A stretch of DNA of 64,000 nucleotides from Agarivorans sp. TSD2052 (GCF_023238625.1 NZ_CP096670.1:466501-530500); one strand, 5' to 3'; counted from the first letter of the stretch, positions 21,616 through 33,846 are shown. Translations and numbers: made by a program. The notes: a model not told the origin generated them from the sequence alone.

Positions 21616-21659
21616 GAAGTTAGCACAGCAGAAAAAAGGTCGCGTTAGCGGCCTTTTTT
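20614..21659 (+). repeat. tuf identical segment, copy 1
   Basis: 1046 bp in which no difference from 38864-39909 was found, covering most of tufB, its stop codon, the 3' untranslated region and the terminator hairpin. Identity ends within the terminator T run. Such sharp homogenisation is best explained by gene conversion between the two tuf loci 18.25 kb apart. Confidence 0.9.
21632..21659 (+). terminator. tufB terminator
   Basis: AAAAAAGGTCGC, loop GTTA, GCGGCCTTTTTT. The stem has G-T pairing and a run of T; the same sequence follows tufA. Confidence 0.88.
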
Positions 21660-21743
21660 GTTTTCGGCACTGAGATCTCGTGAGCTTATTAGCAACTCGC
21701 TATCTTATTGCAGAATGAGGCACGTTTTTTCGACATCTAAGGG

Positions 21744-21772
21744 TTACAATCTTGAAACAAAGTGCCTATAAT
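21744..21772 (+). promoter_or_regulatory. Promoter of tRNA-Trp-secE-nusG
   Basis: TTACAA (21744-21749), 17-bp spacer, perfect TATAAT (21767-21772), followed by the GC-rich GTCGGGC. It lies 17 nt upstream of tRNA-Trp and would drive secE and nusG as well. Confidence 0.78.
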
Positions 21773-21789
21773 GTCGGGCTTCGTGCTAT

Positions 21790-21865
21790 AGGGGTGTAGT
21801 TCCAATGGCAGAACGTCGGATTCCAAATCCGAATGTTGGGAGTTCGAATCTCTCCACCCCTGCCA
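21790..21865 (+). tRNA. tRNA-Trp (anticodon CCA)
   Basis: 76 nt with encoded CCA. AGGGGTG/CACCCCT acceptor stem, anticodon loop TTCCAAA, T-arm AGTTCGAATCT. The tRNA lies 51 nt before secE, so tRNA and protein genes share a transcript. Confidence 0.97.
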
Positions 21866-21916
21866 CTTCCCTTTAAAGGGATTTTTGATTTTGTGGGATT
21901 ATTTGTAGGTTGTTTG

Positions 21917-22294
21917 ATGAGTACCAGTACTGAAAACCAAAGTGGGTCGTTAGATGGCCTAAAATGGGCATTAGCTGCTCTAATTTTAATCGCCGCTGTG
22001 GTAGGTAACTACCTATACACAGATATGTCGGTATTAGTTCGTGTAATTGGCGTTGTGATCGCGATGATTGCTGCTTTAGGCATCGCTTCGCAAACTAATA
22101 AAGGCAAGCAAGCCTTCGAATTTGCTAAAGAATCGCGTATGGAAGTGCGTAAGGTTATCTGGCCAACTCGTCAAGAAGCCATTCAAACTACCATGATTGT
22201 ATTAGCTGCTACTGCATTCATGTCGCTAATTTTATGGGGACTAGACGCCATATTAGTTCGTTTAGTTGCCTTTGTAACAGGGGTGAGTATCTAA
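21917..22294 (+). CDS. secE: Preprotein translocase subunit SecE
   Basis: 125 residues with three predicted membrane helices (about residues 14-31, 37-55 and 92-118), the E. coli-type architecture. The amphipathic [17 protein letters not shown] segment that clamps SecY precedes the last helix. The reading frame is open back into tRNA-Trp, but the ATG at 21917 gives the family N terminus. The stop overlaps the nusG start by one base. Confidence 0.95.
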   Translation: MSTSTENQSGSLDGLKWALAALILIAAVVGNYLYTDMSVLVRVIGVVIAMIAALGIASQTNKGKQAFEFAKESRMEVRKVIWPTRQEAIQTTMIVLAATAFMSLILWGLDAILVRLVAFVTGVSI

Positions 22295-22839
22295 TGACTG
22301 AAGAGCGCAAATTACGTTGGTACGTAGTTCAAGCCTTTTCTGGCTATGAAGGTCGTGTATCTAAATCTCTTAAAGAATATATCCAGATCCATTCTATGGA
22401 AGACTCTTTCGGTGAGATTTTAGTTCCTACTGAAGAAGTAGTGGAAATGCGCGCAGGTCAAAAACGTAAAAGTGAGCGCAAATTCTTCCCTGGCTACGTA
22501 TTGGTTCAAATGGACTTAAACGATGAGAGTTGGCACTTAGTGAAAAGTGTTCCTCGTGTGTTAGGTTTCATTGGTGGTACCGCAGAACGTCCAGCGCCTA
22601 TTTCTGATAAAGAAGCTAAGGCTATCCTAGATCGTCTAGATGAGACCAGTGATAAGCCAAGACCAAAAACGTTATTCGAACCAGGCGAAGTGGTTCGGGT
22701 TACCGATGGCCCATTCGCCGACTTCAACGGTACTATCGAAGAAGTGGATTACGAAAAAAGCCGCGTAAAAGTCTCAGTGCTTATTTTTGGCCGCGCTACG
22801 CCAGTTGAATTGGAATTCGGCCAAATCGAGAAAGGCTGA
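22294..22839 (+). CDS. nusG: Transcription termination/antitermination factor NusG
   Basis: 181 residues from [20 protein letters not shown], the E. coli length. The NGN domain binds RNA polymerase and the C-terminal KOW domain ([20 protein letters not shown]) contacts Rho or S10. An upstream in-frame start inside secE was rejected in favour of the TAATG overlap. Confidence 0.97.
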   Translation: MTEERKLRWYVVQAFSGYEGRVSKSLKEYIQIHSMEDSFGEILVPTEEVVEMRAGQKRKSERKFFPGYVLVQMDLNDESWHLVKSVPRVLGFIGGTAERPAPISDKEAKAILDRLDETSDKPRPKTLFEPGEVVRVTDGPFADFNGTIEEVDYEKSRVKVSVLIFGRATPVELEFGQIEKG

Positions 22840-22857
22840 TAAAAAATAAACAATCAG

Positions 22858-22896
22858 TTGTATTTGGGGCAGCGGATCGACTATAATCCGCTGCCC
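22858..22896 (+). promoter_or_regulatory. Overlapping rplK promoter and hairpin
   Basis: A perfect 11-bp stem, GGGCAGCGGAT (22867-22877) with ATCCGCTGCCC (22886-22896), is followed by only three T, so it is a weak terminator candidate for secE-nusG. Its loop and left edge carry a promoter: TTGTAT (22858-22863), 18-bp spacer, TATAAT (22882-22887). Transcription for rplKA would start about 8 nt past the hairpin. The leader to rplK at 22963 is the expected place for L1 autoregulation, but no L1 site was confirmed. Confidence 0.6.
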
Positions 22897-22962
22897 TTTG
22901 TTCCATCGGGAAGCTGACCGTGTTATCGGAAGGCGCTAGAACCCAAATTAAGGTATATTAAA

Positions 22963-23391
22963 ATGGCTAAAAAAGTCCAAGCTTACATTAAGCTTCAAGT
23001 TGCTGCGGGTGCCGCAAACCCGTCACCACCAGTTGGTCCTGCATTAGGTCAACACGGTGTAAACATCATGGAATTCTGTAAAGCGTTTAACGCCAAAACA
23101 GATTCAATTGAGAAAGGCGCTCCAGTACCAGTAGTAATTACTGTATATGCAGATCGCTCATTCACTTTTGAAACAAAAACTCCACCTGCTTCATACTTGC
23201 TGAAAAAAGCGGCTGGTATTAAGTCTGGCTCTGGTGTTCCAAACAAGACTAAAGTTGGTACTGTTACTCGTGCACAACTTGAAGAAATTGCTAACACTAA
23301 AGCAGTCGATATGACTGGTGCAGACGTTGATGCAATGGTTCGTTCAATTGAAGGTTCTGCCCGTTCTATGGGCTTGGTTGTAGAGGGCTAA
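22963..23391 (+). CDS. rplK: 50S ribosomal protein L11
   Basis: 142 residues, starting [22 protein letters not shown] after Met, with the conserved [14 protein letters not shown] hinge and the C-terminal rRNA-binding [16 protein letters not shown]11 is in the GTPase centre and is needed for RelA activation. rplA starts 4 nt after its stop. Confidence 0.98.
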   Translation: MAKKVQAYIKLQVAAGAANPSPPVGPALGQHGVNIMEFCKAFNAKTDSIEKGAPVPVVITVYADRSFTFETKTPPASYLLKKAAGIKSGSGVPNKTKVGTVTRAQLEEIANTKAVDMTGADVDAMVRSIEGSARSMGLVVEG

Positions 23392-23395
23392 TACG

Positions 23396-24097
23396 ATGGC
23401 AAAACTTTCTAAGCGCATGCGTGCGATCAACGAAAAAGTTGATTCAACAAAAGATTATTCAGTAACCGAAGCTGTTGAGCTATTAAAAGAACTTGCTTCT
23501 GCAAAGTTTTTAGAAAGCGTTGATGCTTCTGTTAATTTAGGTGTAGATCCTCGTAAATCAGACCAAAACGTTCGTGGCGCAACTGTGCTACCACACGGTA
23601 CTGGTCGTAACGTTCGCGTTGCAGTATTTACTCAAGGTGCAAACGCTGAAGCTGCTACAGAAGCCGGTGCCGACATTGTTGGTATGGACGACTTAGCTGC
23701 TAAAGTTAAAGCTGGTGAGATGGACTTCGACGTAGTTATTGCTTCTCCAGATGCAATGCGCGTTGTAGGTCAACTAGGTCAAATCCTAGGTCCTCGCGGT
23801 TTGATGCCTAACCCTAAAGTGGGTACGGTTACACCAAACGTTGCTGATGCAGTTAAATTAGCAAAAGCGGGTCAGATTCGTTACCGCAACGACAAAAACG
23901 GCATTATCCATACTACTATTGGTAAAGCTGATTTTGATGCAGACAAGCTTAAAGAAAACTTGGAAGCGTTGGTTGTAGCTCTTAAAAAAGCTAAACCTGC
24001 TCAATCTAAAGGTCAATTCATCAAGAAAGTTAGCCTATCTACCACTATGGGTGCAGGCTTATCTATTGATGTTGCGTCATTAGAAACCCAAGTATAA
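23396..24097 (+). CDS. rplA: 50S ribosomal protein L1
   Basis: 233 residues, starting [20 protein letters not shown], with the family segment [21 protein letters not shown]1 forms the stalk at the E site and represses its own rplKA mRNA in bacteria studied. Followed by a 240-nt gap holding the L10 leader. Confidence 0.98.
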   Translation: MAKLSKRMRAINEKVDSTKDYSVTEAVELLKELASAKFLESVDASVNLGVDPRKSDQNVRGATVLPHGTGRNVRVAVFTQGANAEAATEAGADIVGMDDLAAKVKAGEMDFDVVIASPDAMRVVGQLGQILGPRGLMPNPKVGTVTPNVADAVKLAKAGQIRYRNDKNGIIHTTIGKADFDADKLKENLEALVVALKKAKPAQSKGQFIKKVSLSTTMGAGLSIDVASLETQV

Positions 24098-24108
24098 TTA
24101 TTTACAAC

Positions 24109-24136
24109 GCGTGAAATTTGTACTAAAATTTCGCGC
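24109..24136 (+). terminator. Hairpin after rplA
   Basis: GCGTGAAATTT (24109-24119) pairs with AAATTTCGCGC (24126-24136), with one G-T pair, followed by only TTT. It is a weak intrinsic terminator or mRNA 3'-end stabiliser between rplKA and rplJL; partial readthrough is expected. Confidence 0.5.
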
Positions 24137-24152
24137 TTTGTAATTATGGGTC

Positions 24153-24337
24153 AGGGCTTATGCCCTCATCCAAGACCGTAGGTGCTTAACCGCTTAATTT
24201 CCTACGTAGATGGTGAGGAAACCCAAGAATAAATTTTTTATTCTGGAACACCAAACCGTAAAGGCCTCTAAATCCTAGTGAATTAGAGGGAAGTAAACAC
24301 CAGATTTATCTGGTATTGGAATCCAGGAGTAAAGCCA
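24153..24337 (+). ncRNA. rplJ leader, probable L10(L12)-binding regulatory RNA
   Basis: A structured leader just upstream of rplJ. AGGGC/GCCCT (24153-24166), CGTAGG (24177-24182) with CCTACG (24201-24206), CCTCTAA with TTAGAGG (about 24266-24290), and CCAGA/TCTGG close to the start codon. The stretches CAAGACCGTAGG and CCTACGTAGATGGTGA closely resemble what I recall of the E. coli L10 leader, where the L10-L12 complex binds a kink-turn and represses translation. Boundaries are approximate. Confidence 0.7.
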
Positions 24338-24832
24338 ATGGCCTTAAGACTCGAAGACAAGAAGCAAATTGTCGCTGACGTCAACGAAGCTGCCAAAGGT
24401 GCACTTTCTGCAGTAGTTGCTGATTCACGCGGCGTAACTGTAGATGCGATGACTTCACTTCGTGCGAAAGCACGTGAAGCTGGCGTATCTATGCAAGTGG
24501 TACGTAATACCCTTGCTCGTCGTGCAGTAGCTGGCACAGACCTAGAATGTCTTACTGAGTCATTCAGCGGTCCTACTTTGATTGCCTTCTCTAATGAGCA
24601 CCCCGGTGCTGCAGCGCGTCTGTTAACAGATTTCGCTAAAGAGCAAGAAAAATTCGAAGTACGTGCAGCAGCATATGAAGGTGCATTAGCAGACGTAAAC
24701 GTTCTTGCAAAACTACCAACTTACGACGAAGCAATTGCCAAGTTAATGGCAACTATGAAAGAAGCTTCTGCTGGCAAGCTGGTACGCACTCTGGCCGCAC
24801 TACGCGACCAAAAAGAGTCAGAAGCAGCATAA
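24338..24832 (+). CDS. rplJ: 50S ribosomal protein L10
   Basis: 164 residues (E. coli 165), starting [20 protein letters not shown]. It is the base of the stalk that carries L7/L12 dimers through its C-terminal helix. AGGAG precedes the start. It also represses its own mRNA via the leader upstream. Confidence 0.98.
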   Translation: MALRLEDKKQIVADVNEAAKGALSAVVADSRGVTVDAMTSLRAKAREAGVSMQVVRNTLARRAVAGTDLECLTESFSGPTLIAFSNEHPGAAARLLTDFAKEQEKFEVRAAAYEGALADVNVLAKLPTYDEAIAKLMATMKEASAGKLVRTLAALRDQKESEAA

Positions 24833-24886
24833 TTTGCTTGTTGCTACATTATTTTATAAATTTAATTGAATTTAGGAATTTGAGTC

Positions 24887-25252
24887 ATGTCTATCACTAA
24901 AGACCAAATTATCGAAGCTGTTGCTGAAATGTCAGTAATGGACGTTGTTGAACTAATCGAAGCTATGGAAGAGAAGTTCGGCGTATCTGCTGCTGCAGCT
25001 GTTGCTGTTGCTGGTGACGCTGGTGCTGCTGCTGAAGAGCAATCAGAATTCGACGTAATCTTAACTGCTGCTGGCGCTAACAAAGTATCAGCTATTAAAG
25101 CGGTACGTGCTGCTACAGGTCTTGGCCTGAAAGAAGCTAAAGGTTTAGTTGATTCAGTTCCTGCTGCTGTTAAAGAAGCAGTATCTAAAGAAGAAGCTGA
25201 AACGCTTAAAGCTGCTCTTGAAGAAGCTGGTGCTTCTGTTGAGCTTAAGTAA
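24887..25252 (+). CDS. rplL: 50S ribosomal protein L7/L12
   Basis: 121 residues, starting [20 protein letters not shown]. The alanine-rich hinge ([18 protein letters not shown]) joins the dimerisation domain to the factor-binding domain with [15 protein letters not shown]. Multicopy stalk protein recruiting EF-Tu and EF-G. Confidence 0.98.
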   Translation: MSITKDQIIEAVAEMSVMDVVELIEAMEEKFGVSAAAAVAVAGDAGAAAEEQSEFDVILTAAGANKVSAIKAVRAATGLGLKEAKGLVDSVPAAVKEAVSKEEAETLKAALEEAGASVELK

Positions 25253-25288
25253 TCTACCTATAAGTAGATTGCAGCCTTTATAGGCTAT

Positions 25289-25319
25289 GGCTGGTGGTTA
25301 TTTAACCACCGGCCTTTTT
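25289..25319 (+). terminator. rplL-rpoB attenuator
   Basis: GGCTGGTGGTT pairs with AACCACCGGCC around a 4-nt ATTT loop (one opposed T-G), followed by five T. The same position holds a partial terminator in E. coli that lowers rpoBC transcription relative to ribosomal proteins. Most of the remaining 160 nt to rpoB holds no feature I can name. Confidence 0.8.
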
Positions 25320-25478
25320 GCGCTGTAGGACGTCGTCTTTTTTATCACCGTTTTAGATGGTGCGTCTAGCAAAAAACTTTAGGTGCAATACACTTAAAGA
25401 CACTGACAAACGGTACGTAAGAACTGTCCCAGATTTTGAGGACAGAGTGGGTCACTTATCAGCGAGCTGAGGAACCAT

Positions 25479-28400
25479 ATGGTTTACTCTTATACAGAGA
25501 AAAAACGCATTCGTAAGGACTTTGGAAAACGTCCTCAAGTAGTGGACACGCCTTACCTGCTTTCAATACAGCTTGATTCCTTTGAGAAATTCATCGAAAT
25601 CGATCCTGAAGGCGAGTATGGGCTGGAAGCTGCATTCCGCAGTGTATTCCCGATTGCCAGTTATTCAGGATATTCAGAGCTACAATATGTTAGCTATCGT
25701 CTTGGCGAGCCGGTTTTTGACGTTAAAGAATGTCAAATTCGTGGAGTCACCTACTCTGCTCCCTTACGCGTTAAATTGCGTTTAGTGTTGTTTGATCGTG
25801 AAGCTCCGGCTGGCACGGTTAAAGACATAAAAGAGCAAGAAGTTTATATGGGCGAAATCCCATTGATGACAGGTAACGGTACGTTCGTAATTAATGGTAC
25901 TGAGCGTGTTATTGTATCTCAATTACACCGTAGCCCAGGTGTGTTCTACGATCACGATCGTGGTAAAACACACTCATCTGGCAAGGTGTTATACAATGCA
26001 CGTGTTATTCCTTACCGTGGTTCGTGGTTAGATTTCGAATTCGATCCTAAAGATAACCTGTTTGTACGTATTGACCGTCGTCGTAAGCTGCCCGCTTCGA
26101 TCATGTTGCGCGCGTTAGAAATGACTACGCAAGAGATCTTGGCTACTTTCTTCGATACTACCTCTTTCGAATTGAAAGATGGCAAAGTAATGATGGAGTT
26201 GGTACCTGCACGTTTACGTGGTGATACTGTTTCTTTCGACGTTAAATTAGACGGCGAAGTATTAATTGAAACAGGTCGACGTGTAACTGCTCGCCATATT
26301 CGTCAGTTAGAAAAATCAGGCATTACTCAAATTGAAGTGCCAGTTGAGTATCTAGCAGACAAAGTATTGGCTGAAGAGTACGTTGACGAAACTACCGGTG
26401 AAGTGATCGCTGAGGCCAACAGTGAGCTCAATTTAGAGCTAATTGCTGCCTTGTCACTAGCGGGTCATACGGTACTTAAAACAATTTACACTAACGACCT
26501 AGACCAAGGTTCTTTCATCTCGGATACTTTACGTGTTGATTCTTCAACTAATCGCCTAGAAGCGCTAGTTGAAATCTACCGTATGATGCGTCCTGGTGAG
26601 CCACCAACAAAAGACGCAGCAGAAGCATTATTTGAGAACTTGTTCTTTAATGGTGATCGCTATGACTTATCAACTGTTGGTCGTATGAAGTTCAACAGTC
26701 GTGTTGGTCGCGAAGATGGCAGTGTTGCTGGCGTACTTGATAAAGATGACATCATCAAAGTGATGCAAATGCTTATCGAGATCCGCAACGGTCGTGGTGA
26801 AGTCGATGATATCGATCACCTAGGTAACCGACGCATTCGTAGTGTTGGCGAGATGGCTGAAAACCAATTCCGTGTAGGTTTAGTTCGTGTTGAACGCGCA
26901 GTTAAAGAGCGTTTAAGCCTTGGTGACCTTGATGCCTTGATGCCACAAGACCTTATTAACGCTAAGCCTATCTCGGCTGCGGTTAAAGAGTTCTTTGGTT
27001 CAAGTCAATTGTCTCAATTCATGGATCAAAACAACCCGCTTTCTGAAGTTACACACAAACGTCGTGTATCTGCATTAGGTCCTGGTGGTTTGACGCGTGA
27101 ACGTGCCGGCTTTGAAGTTCGAGATGTACACCAAACTCACTACGGTCGTTTATGTCCTATTGAAACACCGGAAGGTCCAAACATTGGTTTGATTAACTCA
27201 TTGGCGGTTTATTCTCGCACTAATGAGTTTGGCTTCTTAGAAACTCCTTACCGTAAAGTGATTAACGGTGTTATCACTGACGAAGTTGATTACTTATCGG
27301 CTATTGATGAAGGTACTTACGTAATCGCCCAGGCGAATGCTGAGACTGACGCTGACGGTAAACTGGTTGAAGCTGACCTTATTCCTTGTCGCCACAAAGG
27401 CGAATCAACCTACATGCCTACTGATCAAATTCAGTACATGGATGTATCACCGCAGCAGATTATTTCTGTGGCGGCGTCGTTAATTCCATTCTTGGAACAC
27501 GATGATGCTAACCGTGCATTGATGGGTTCTAACATGCAACGTCAGGCTGTTCCTACTTTACGTGCTGATAAGCCCTTAGTAGGTACCGGTATTGAGCGTG
27601 CTGTTGCCGTTGATTCTGGTGTTACTGTTGTGTCTAAACGTGGCGGTATGGTTGACTACGCAGATGCAAGCCGCATCGTAGTTAAAGTAAATGACGATGA
27701 GATGCTTCCTGGCGAAGCGGGTATCGACATATACACCTTAACCAAGTACACCCGTTCTAACCAAAACACCTGTATTAACCAACGTCCAGTGGTTAAAGCA
27801 GGCGAACCAGTTTCTAAAGGTGACGTATTGGCTGACGGCCCATCAACTGACTTAGGTGAGTTGGCGTTAGGTCAAAACATGCGCGTAGCCTTTATGCCTT
27901 GGAATGGTTACAACTTCGAGGATTCAATTGGTATCTCTGAGAACGTAGTTAAAGAAGATCGCTTTACTACGATTCACATTCAAGAACTGAGCTGTATCGC
28001 ACGTGATACTAAGCTAGGTACTGAAGAAATCTCAGCGGATATTCCAAACGTAGGTGAATCAGCACTAAGCAAGCTTGATGAGTCAGGTATTGTTTACGTT
28101 GGTGCTGAAGTTAAGCCTGGCGATATCCTTGTAGGTAAGGTGACGCCTAAGGGTGAAACACAGTTAACGCCTGAGGAGAAACTTTTACGAGCTATCTTCG
28201 GTGAGAAAGCGTCGGATGTTAAAGATACATCCCTACGAGTACCTAATTCAGTATTTGGTACAGTGATAGACGTTCAAGTCTTTACTCGCGATGGCGTAGA
28301 AAAAGACAAGCGCGCTCAAGAAATTGAGACCATGCAGCTTAAAGAAGCGAAAAAAGATTTAACCGAAGAATTCAAGATTCTTGAAGAAGGTATCTTTGCT

Positions 28401-29513
28401 CGTGCTAAATCAGTATTGATTGCAGCCGGTAAGTTAGAGTCTGACTTAGACCGCATGCCGAAAGCTGATTGGCTAGAAGCCGCATTAAGCGATGAAGGTG
28501 CGCAAACTCAGTTGGAACAGATTGCTGAGCAATACGACGAAATCAAAGCTGAATTTGATAAACAGTTCGACATTAAGCGTCGCAAGATCACCCAAGGTGA
28601 TGACTTGGCGCCTGGTGTACTAAAAATTGTTAAAGTTTACTTAGCGGTTAAACGTCGCATTCAACCTGGTGACAAGATGGCCGGTCGTCACGGTAACAAA
28701 GGTGTTATTTCTACCATTGTTCCTCGTGAAGATATGCCTTATGACGAAACGGGTCGCCCAGTAGATATCTGCTTGAACCCACTAGGTGTACCATCGCGGA
28801 TGAACATCGGTCAGGTCCTAGAAACCCACTTAGGCTTAGCGGCTAAAGGTGTGGGTGAGAAAATTGATGAAATGCTGAAAGTTCAGCGTGAAATCGAAAT
28901 GGACAAACTGCGTGACTTTATCCAAAAAGTATACAACGTAGGTGATGATAAGCTTAAAGTTGACGTTGCTAGCTTCACTGATGAAGAAGTAATGACACTG
29001 GCTAAAAACCTTCGTGGCGGTGTGCCAATGGCTACACCGGCTTTTGATGGTGCAAAAGAAGCCGAAATTAAGGAGCTATTACGTTTAGCCGATTTACCTG
29101 AATCAGGACAAATCGTGTTATGTGATGGCCGTACCGGTCAAGAATTTGAGCGCCCTGTAACCGTTGGTTACATGTACATGTTGAAACTTAACCACTTGGT
29201 TGATGACAAGATGCACGCGCGTTCTACCGGTTCTTATAGTTTGGTTACTCAGCAGCCGCTTGGTGGTAAAGCACAATTCGGTGGCCAGCGCTTCGGTGAG
29301 ATGGAAGTGTGGGCACTGGAAGCATACGGTGCAGCTTACACCTTGCAGGAAATGCTAACGGTTAAATCTGATGACGTTAACGGTCGTACTAAAATGTACA
29401 AAAATATCGTTGATGGTAACCACCAGATGGAGCCAGGCATGCCTGAGTCGTTCAACGTGTTGCTTAAAGAGATCCGCTCTCTTGGTATCAACATTGAGTT
29501 GGACGAGCTGTAA
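25479..29513 (+). CDS. rpoB: DNA-directed RNA polymerase subunit beta
   Basis: 1344 residues, starting [20 protein letters not shown], two longer than E. coli. The rifampicin pocket reads wild type: [20 protein letters not shown], then [11 protein letters not shown]. The C-terminal [20 protein letters not shown] and the end LDEL are intact. Catalytic core of RNA polymerase with RpoC. It is expressed from the rplJL unit, with a terminator-like attenuator upstream. Confidence 0.99.
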   Translation: MVYSYTEKKRIRKDFGKRPQVVDTPYLLSIQLDSFEKFIEIDPEGEYGLEAAFRSVFPIASYSGYSELQYVSYRLGEPVFDVKECQIRGVTYSAPLRVKLRLVLFDREAPAGTVKDIKEQEVYMGEIPLMTGNGTFVINGTERVIVSQLHRSPGVFYDHDRGKTHSSGKVLYNARVIPYRGSWLDFEFDPKDNLFVRIDRRRKLPASIMLRALEMTTQEILATFFDTTSFELKDGKVMMELVPARLRGDTVSFDVKLDGEVLIETGRRVTARHIRQLEKSGITQIEVPVEYLADKVLAEEYVDETTGEVIAEANSELNLELIAALSLAGHTVLKTIYTNDLDQGSFISDTLRVDSSTNRLEALVEIYRMMRPGEPPTKDAAEALFENLFFNGDRYDLSTVGRMKFNSRVGREDGSVAGVLDKDDIIKVMQMLIEIRNGRGEVDDIDHLGNRRIRSVGEMAENQFRVGLVRVERAVKERLSLGDLDALMPQDLINAKPISAAVKEFFGSSQLSQFMDQNNPLSEVTHKRRVSALGPGGLTRERAGFEVRDVHQTHYGRLCPIETPEGPNIGLINSLAVYSRTNEFGFLETPYRKVINGVITDEVDYLSAIDEGTYVIAQANAETDADGKLVEADLIPCRHKGESTYMPTDQIQYMDVSPQQIISVAASLIPFLEHDDANRALMGSNMQRQAVPTLRADKPLVGTGIERAVAVDSGVTVVSKRGGMVDYADASRIVVKVNDDEMLPGEAGIDIYTLTKYTRSNQNTCINQRPVVKAGEPVSKGDVLADGPSTDLGELALGQNMRVAFMPWNGYNFEDSIGISENVVKEDRFTTIHIQELSCIARDTKLGTEEISADIPNVGESALSKLDESGIVYVGAEVKPGDILVGKVTPKGETQLTPEEKLLRAIFGEKASDVKDTSLRVPNSVFGTVIDVQVFTRDGVEKDKRAQEIETMQLKEAKKDLTEEFKILEEGIFARAKSVLIAAGKLESDLDRMPKADWLEAALSDEGAQTQLEQIAEQYDEIKAEFDKQFDIKRRKITQGDDLAPGVLKIVKVYLAVKRRIQPGDKMAGRHGNKGVISTIVPREDMPYDETGRPVDICLNPLGVPSRMNIGQVLETHLGLAAKGVGEKIDEMLKVQREIEMDKLRDFIQKVYNVGDDKLKVDVASFTDEEVMTLAKNLRGGVPMATPAFDGAKEAEIKELLRLADLPESGQIVLCDGRTGQEFERPVTVGYMYMLKLNHLVDDKMHARSTGSYSLVTQQPLGGKAQFGGQRFGEMEVWALEAYGAAYTLQEMLTVKSDDVNGRTKMYKNIVDGNHQMEPGMPESFNVLLKEIRSLGINIELDEL

Positions 29514-29595
29514 GCACAGGACTTCACCTGACATAAAAGCAAGGCGGGCGTTTCATTAGAAACGCCCCAGGTTTAACTCCGACTTGGAGAGAAAC

Positions 29596-32500
29596 GTGAA
29601 AGATTTACTTAAGTTTCTTAAGCAACAAAGCAAGACCGAAGAGTTTGAAGGCATTAAAATTGGCCTAGCTTCACCTGATCAGATCCGTAGTTGGTCGTTT
29701 GGTGAAGTTAAAAAACCAGAAACGATTAACTATCGTACCTTTAAGCCAGAGCGCGATGGACTTTTCTGTGCCCGTATTTTCGGCCCAGTAAAAGATTTCG
29801 AATGTTTGTGTGGTAAATACAAGCGTCTGAAGCACCGTGGTGTTATCTGTGAGAAGTGTGGCGTAGAAGTTACTCAATCAAAAGTTCGCCGTGACCGTAT
29901 GGGACACATCGAACTTGCATCGCCAGTGGCTCACATCTGGTTCCTTAAGTCTTTACCATCGCGTATTGGCTTATTGCTTGATATGACACTGCGTGACATT
30001 GAACGCGTTCTGTACTTCGAATCATTTGTAGTTACTGAGCCTGGCATGACCAGCTTAGAACGCGGTCAAATGTTAACCGAAGAAACTTACTTAGATTCTC
30101 TAGAAGAATACGGTGACGAATTCGAAGCTAAGATGGGTGCAGAAGCTGTATTGGCTTTATTGCGTCATTTAGAGCTTGATCAAGAAATCGAAGTAATGCG
30201 CGAAGAGTTGCAAACAACTAACTCTGAAACTAAGCGTAAGAAGACCACTAAGCGTCTTAAGCTTATGGAAGCGTTCCGTGATTCAGGTAATAAACCTGAG
30301 TGGATGATTATGACCGTTTTACCGGTTCTTCCACCAGATTTACGTCCTCTAGTACCACTAGATGGCGGCCGTTTTGCGACTTCTGATTTGAACGATTTGT
30401 ACCGCCGTGTAATCAACCGTAACAACCGTTTGAAGCGTTTACTAGACCTAGCCGCCCCAGATATCATCGTGCGTAACGAAAAGCGTATGCTGCAAGAAGC
30501 AGTTGATGCCTTGTTAGACAATGGTCGTCGTGGTCGTGCTATTACTGGTTCTAACAAGCGTCCGCTTAAATCTTTGGCTGATATGATCAAAGGTAAGCAA
30601 GGTCGTTTCCGTCAGAACTTGCTAGGTAAGCGAGTAGATTATTCAGGCCGTTCGGTAATTACCGTTGGTCCTACACTGCGTTTGCACCAGTGTGGTTTAC
30701 CTAAGAAAATGGCACTTGAGCTATTCAAACCATTCATTTATGGCAAGCTAGAACTTCGTGGTTTAGCGACTACGATTAAAGCTGCTAAGAAAATGGTTGA
30801 ACGCGAAGGCGGCGAAGTGTGGGATATTCTTGAAGAAGTTATCCGTGAACACCCTGTATTACTTAACCGTGCACCTACTTTGCACCGCTTGGGTATTCAA
30901 GCCTTTGAGCCAGTGTTAATTGAAGGTAAAGCGATTCAATTACACCCGCTAGTTTGTGCGGCTTATAACGCCGACTTCGATGGCGACCAAATGGCGGTAC
31001 ACGTACCGTTGACTATTGAAGCGCAGTTAGAAGCACGTTCGTTGATGATGTCTACCAACAACGTATTATCGCCAGCTAATGGTGAACCAATTATTGTTCC
31101 TTCTCAAGACGTTGTATTGGGTCTGTACTACATGACTCGTGAACGTGTGAATGCGCAAGCAGAAGGAATGTATCTGTCAGGTCCGAAGGAAGCTGAGAAG
31201 CTTTATCGGTCTCAGCAAGCTAGCATACATGCTCGAGTAAACGTACGTATTACCGAAGTAGTTGTAGCGGAAGACGGATCAAAAATAGAAAAAACTGAAA
31301 TCAAAAAGACCACTATCGGCCGTGCTATTTTATGGTTAATCGTACCAAAAGGCCTGCCGTTTGATTTAGTTAACCAAGCAATGGGTAAGAAGCAAATCTC
31401 AGGTTTGCTAAACACCTGTTACCGTAAACTAGGTCTTAAGCATTCAGTTATTTTCGCTGACCAATTAATGTATACCGGTTTCCATTACGCAACGCTGTCA
31501 GGTGCCTCTGTAGGTATCAATGACATGGTTATTCCTGATGCTAAGAAAGACATCGTGGAAGAAGCCAGTGATGAAGTAAGTGAAATTCAGGAGCAATTCC
31601 TAGCGGGCCTCGTAACCGCAGGCGAGCGTTACAACAAAGTAATCGATATTTGGGCTTCGGCTAACGAAAAAGTATCGAAAGCGATGATGGACAACTTGTC
31701 TACCGAAGTGGTTATGAATCGAGATGGCGAAGAAGAGACTCAAGACTCTTTCAACAGCATCTTTATGATGGCCGATTCGGGGGCTCGTGGTAGTGCTGCT
31801 CAGATTCGTCAGTTGGCGGGTATGCGTGGCTTGATGGCAAAACCGGATGGTTCGATTATCGAAACACCGATTGTAGCCAACTTCCGCGAAGGCTTGAACG
31901 TACTTCAGTACTTCATCTCAACGCACGGTGCGCGTAAAGGTTTGGCCGATACAGCACTTAAAACAGCAAACTCGGGTTACCTAACTCGTCGTTTGGTGGA
32001 TGTTGCTCAAGATTTGGTCGTTACCGACACTGATTGTGGTACCGAAGAAGGTATCTTGATGACGCCTCATATTGAGGGTGGTGATGTTGTTGAGCCATTA
32101 CGTGAGCGTGTTCTAGGCCGTGTATTAGTTGGCGATGTAATTAAGCCAGGTACTGAAAACGAAGTATTGCTTAAGTCTAAGACCTTACTTGACGAAAAAC
32201 TGTGTGACCTTCTTGAAGAGAACTCAGTGGATACGGTTAAAGTTCGCTCGGTGATTAGCTGTGCTAACGATTTTGGTGTTTGTGCACTTTGTTACGGTCG
32301 TGACTTAGCGCGAGGCCACTTAGTGGGTCGCGGTGAAGCGGTTGGCGTTGTCGCTGCTCAGTCAATTGGTGAGCCGGGTACTCAGCTTACCATGCGTACC
32401 TTCCACATTGGTGGTGCGGCATCGCGTGCGGCTGCAGAAAACAGTATCCAAGTTAAAAACGTGGGTACCATTAAACTGCATAACGCGAAAGTTGTTACCA

Positions 32501-33801
32501 ACAACGAAGGCAAATTGGTTGTAACGTCTCGTTCAACCGAATTGACGATCATCGATGAGATGGGCCAAACCAAAGAAAGCCACAAACTTCAATACGGTAG
32601 TATTTTAGATGTGGTTGATGGTGGCGCTGTTAAATCTGGCGATATTGTTGCTAACTGGGACCCGCATACGCACCCAATTATTACTGAAGTACCTGGTCGT
32701 ATTAAGTTTGTTGATATGGTTGAAGGCGTAACGATTAGCCGTCAAACAGATGAACTAACCGGCCTATCAAGTATTCACGTATTGGATCCTAACGAGCGCC
32801 CTGGTGCTGGTAAAGAAATGCGTCCAATGGTGAAGCTGGTTGATGATAAAGGTAATGACGTATTAATTGCTGGTACTGATATTCCTGCACAGTACTTCCT
32901 GCCAAGTAAAGCGATTGTTAACTTGGAAGATAATGCTGAAGTGGGTGTTGGTGATGCGATTGCTCGTATACCTCAAGAATCAAGCGGTACCAAAGATATT
33001 ACCGGTGGTCTGCCACGCGTAGCTGACTTGTTCGAAGCGCGTCAACCTAAAGAGCCTGCTATCTTAGCTGAAGTGAGCGGTACTATTAGTTTCGGTAAAG
33101 AAACTAAAGGTAAGCGTCGTCTTGTTATTACTCCTAGTGATGCCGATGCATACGAGGAAATGATTCCTAAGTGGCGTAACTTGAATGTATTTGAAGGTGA
33201 GAAAGTTCAAAAAGGTGAAGTTATCGCCGATGGACCAGAGTCTCCACATGACATTCTACGCTTACGTGGTATCAGCCCTGTTGCTAACTACATTGTAAAT
33301 GAAGTACAAGACGTATATCGCTTACAAGGTGTGAAAATTAACGATAAGCACATTGAGACAATCGTGCGTCAAATGCTTCGTAAGTGTTTGATTCTTGATG
33401 CTGGTGATTCTAGCTTCTTGCTAGGTGAACAAGCCGAAGTTGCTCGCGTTAATATTGAAAACCGTCAGTTAGTTGCCGATGGCAAGCGCCCTGCTGTATA
33501 CCGTCGTGAATTGCTAGGTATTACCAAAGCATCGCTGTCTACAGAGTCATTTATCTCTGCAGCTTCGTTCCAGGAAACTACTCGTGTGCTTACAGAAGCA
33601 GCAGTAGGCGGAAAACAAGACGAACTTCGCGGTCTTAAAGAGAACGTGATTGTTGGTCGATTGATTCCAGCTGGTACAGGTTATGCGTATCACGAAAAAC
33701 GTCGTGCGAGATCAGAAGCTCCGGCTCCGATCACTGCTGATGAAGCTGCTGATAACTTAGCTGCTTTGTTAAACGCTGCACCGACTAGTGATTCAGAGTA
33801 A
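29596..33801 (+). CDS. rpoC: DNA-directed RNA polymerase subunit beta'
   Basis: 1401 residues from a GTG start ([11 protein letters not shown]; read as Met) behind TTGGAGAGAAAC. A TTG 12 nt earlier is in frame, but it overlaps the ribosome site. Zinc-ribbon cysteines ([16 protein letters not shown]), the catalytic [12 protein letters not shown] with three aspartates, and the second zinc site ([14 protein letters not shown]) are all present. Length is 6 less than E. coli. It closes the rplJL-rpoBC unit and is followed by a strong terminator. Confidence 0.98.
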   Translation: MKDLLKFLKQQSKTEEFEGIKIGLASPDQIRSWSFGEVKKPETINYRTFKPERDGLFCARIFGPVKDFECLCGKYKRLKHRGVICEKCGVEVTQSKVRRDRMGHIELASPVAHIWFLKSLPSRIGLLLDMTLRDIERVLYFESFVVTEPGMTSLERGQMLTEETYLDSLEEYGDEFEAKMGAEAVLALLRHLELDQEIEVMREELQTTNSETKRKKTTKRLKLMEAFRDSGNKPEWMIMTVLPVLPPDLRPLVPLDGGRFATSDLNDLYRRVINRNNRLKRLLDLAAPDIIVRNEKRMLQEAVDALLDNGRRGRAITGSNKRPLKSLADMIKGKQGRFRQNLLGKRVDYSGRSVITVGPTLRLHQCGLPKKMALELFKPFIYGKLELRGLATTIKAAKKMVEREGGEVWDILEEVIREHPVLLNRAPTLHRLGIQAFEPVLIEGKAIQLHPLVCAAYNADFDGDQMAVHVPLTIEAQLEARSLMMSTNNVLSPANGEPIIVPSQDVVLGLYYMTRERVNAQAEGMYLSGPKEAEKLYRSQQASIHARVNVRITEVVVAEDGSKIEKTEIKKTTIGRAILWLIVPKGLPFDLVNQAMGKKQISGLLNTCYRKLGLKHSVIFADQLMYTGFHYATLSGASVGINDMVIPDAKKDIVEEASDEVSEIQEQFLAGLVTAGERYNKVIDIWASANEKVSKAMMDNLSTEVVMNRDGEEETQDSFNSIFMMADSGARGSAAQIRQLAGMRGLMAKPDGSIIETPIVANFREGLNVLQYFISTHGARKGLADTALKTANSGYLTRRLVDVAQDLVVTDTDCGTEEGILMTPHIEGGDVVEPLRERVLGRVLVGDVIKPGTENEVLLKSKTLLDEKLCDLLEENSVDTVKVRSVISCANDFGVCALCYGRDLARGHLVGRGEAVGVVAAQSIGEPGTQLTMRTFHIGGAASRAAAENSIQVKNVGTIKLHNAKVVTNNEGKLVVTSRSTELTIIDEMGQTKESHKLQYGSILDVVDGGAVKSGDIVANWDPHTHPIITEVPGRIKFVDMVEGVTISRQTDELTGLSSIHVLDPNERPGAGKEMRPMVKLVDDKGNDVLIAGTDIPAQYFLPSKAIVNLEDNAEVGVGDAIARIPQESSGTKDITGGLPRVADLFEARQPKEPAILAEVSGTISFGKETKGKRRLVITPSDADAYEEMIPKWRNLNVFEGEKVQKGEVIADGPESPHDILRLRGISPVANYIVNEVQDVYRLQGVKINDKHIETIVRQMLRKCLILDAGDSSFLLGEQAEVARVNIENRQLVADGKRPAVYRRELLGITKASLSTESFISAASFQETTRVLTEAAVGGKQDELRGLKENVIVGRLIPAGTGYAYHEKRRARSEAPAPITADEAADNLAALLNAAPTSDSE

Positions 33802-33817
33802 GACCCAATAGTGAGTG

Positions 33818-33846
33818 AAAAGGTGGCTTAGGCCACCTTTTTTTTT
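33818..33846 (+). terminator. rpoC terminator
   Basis: AAAAGGTGGC, loop TTAG, GCCACCTTTT, then T to 33846. A strong intrinsic terminator separating rpoBC from the ridA-tusDCB genes. Confidence 0.92.
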
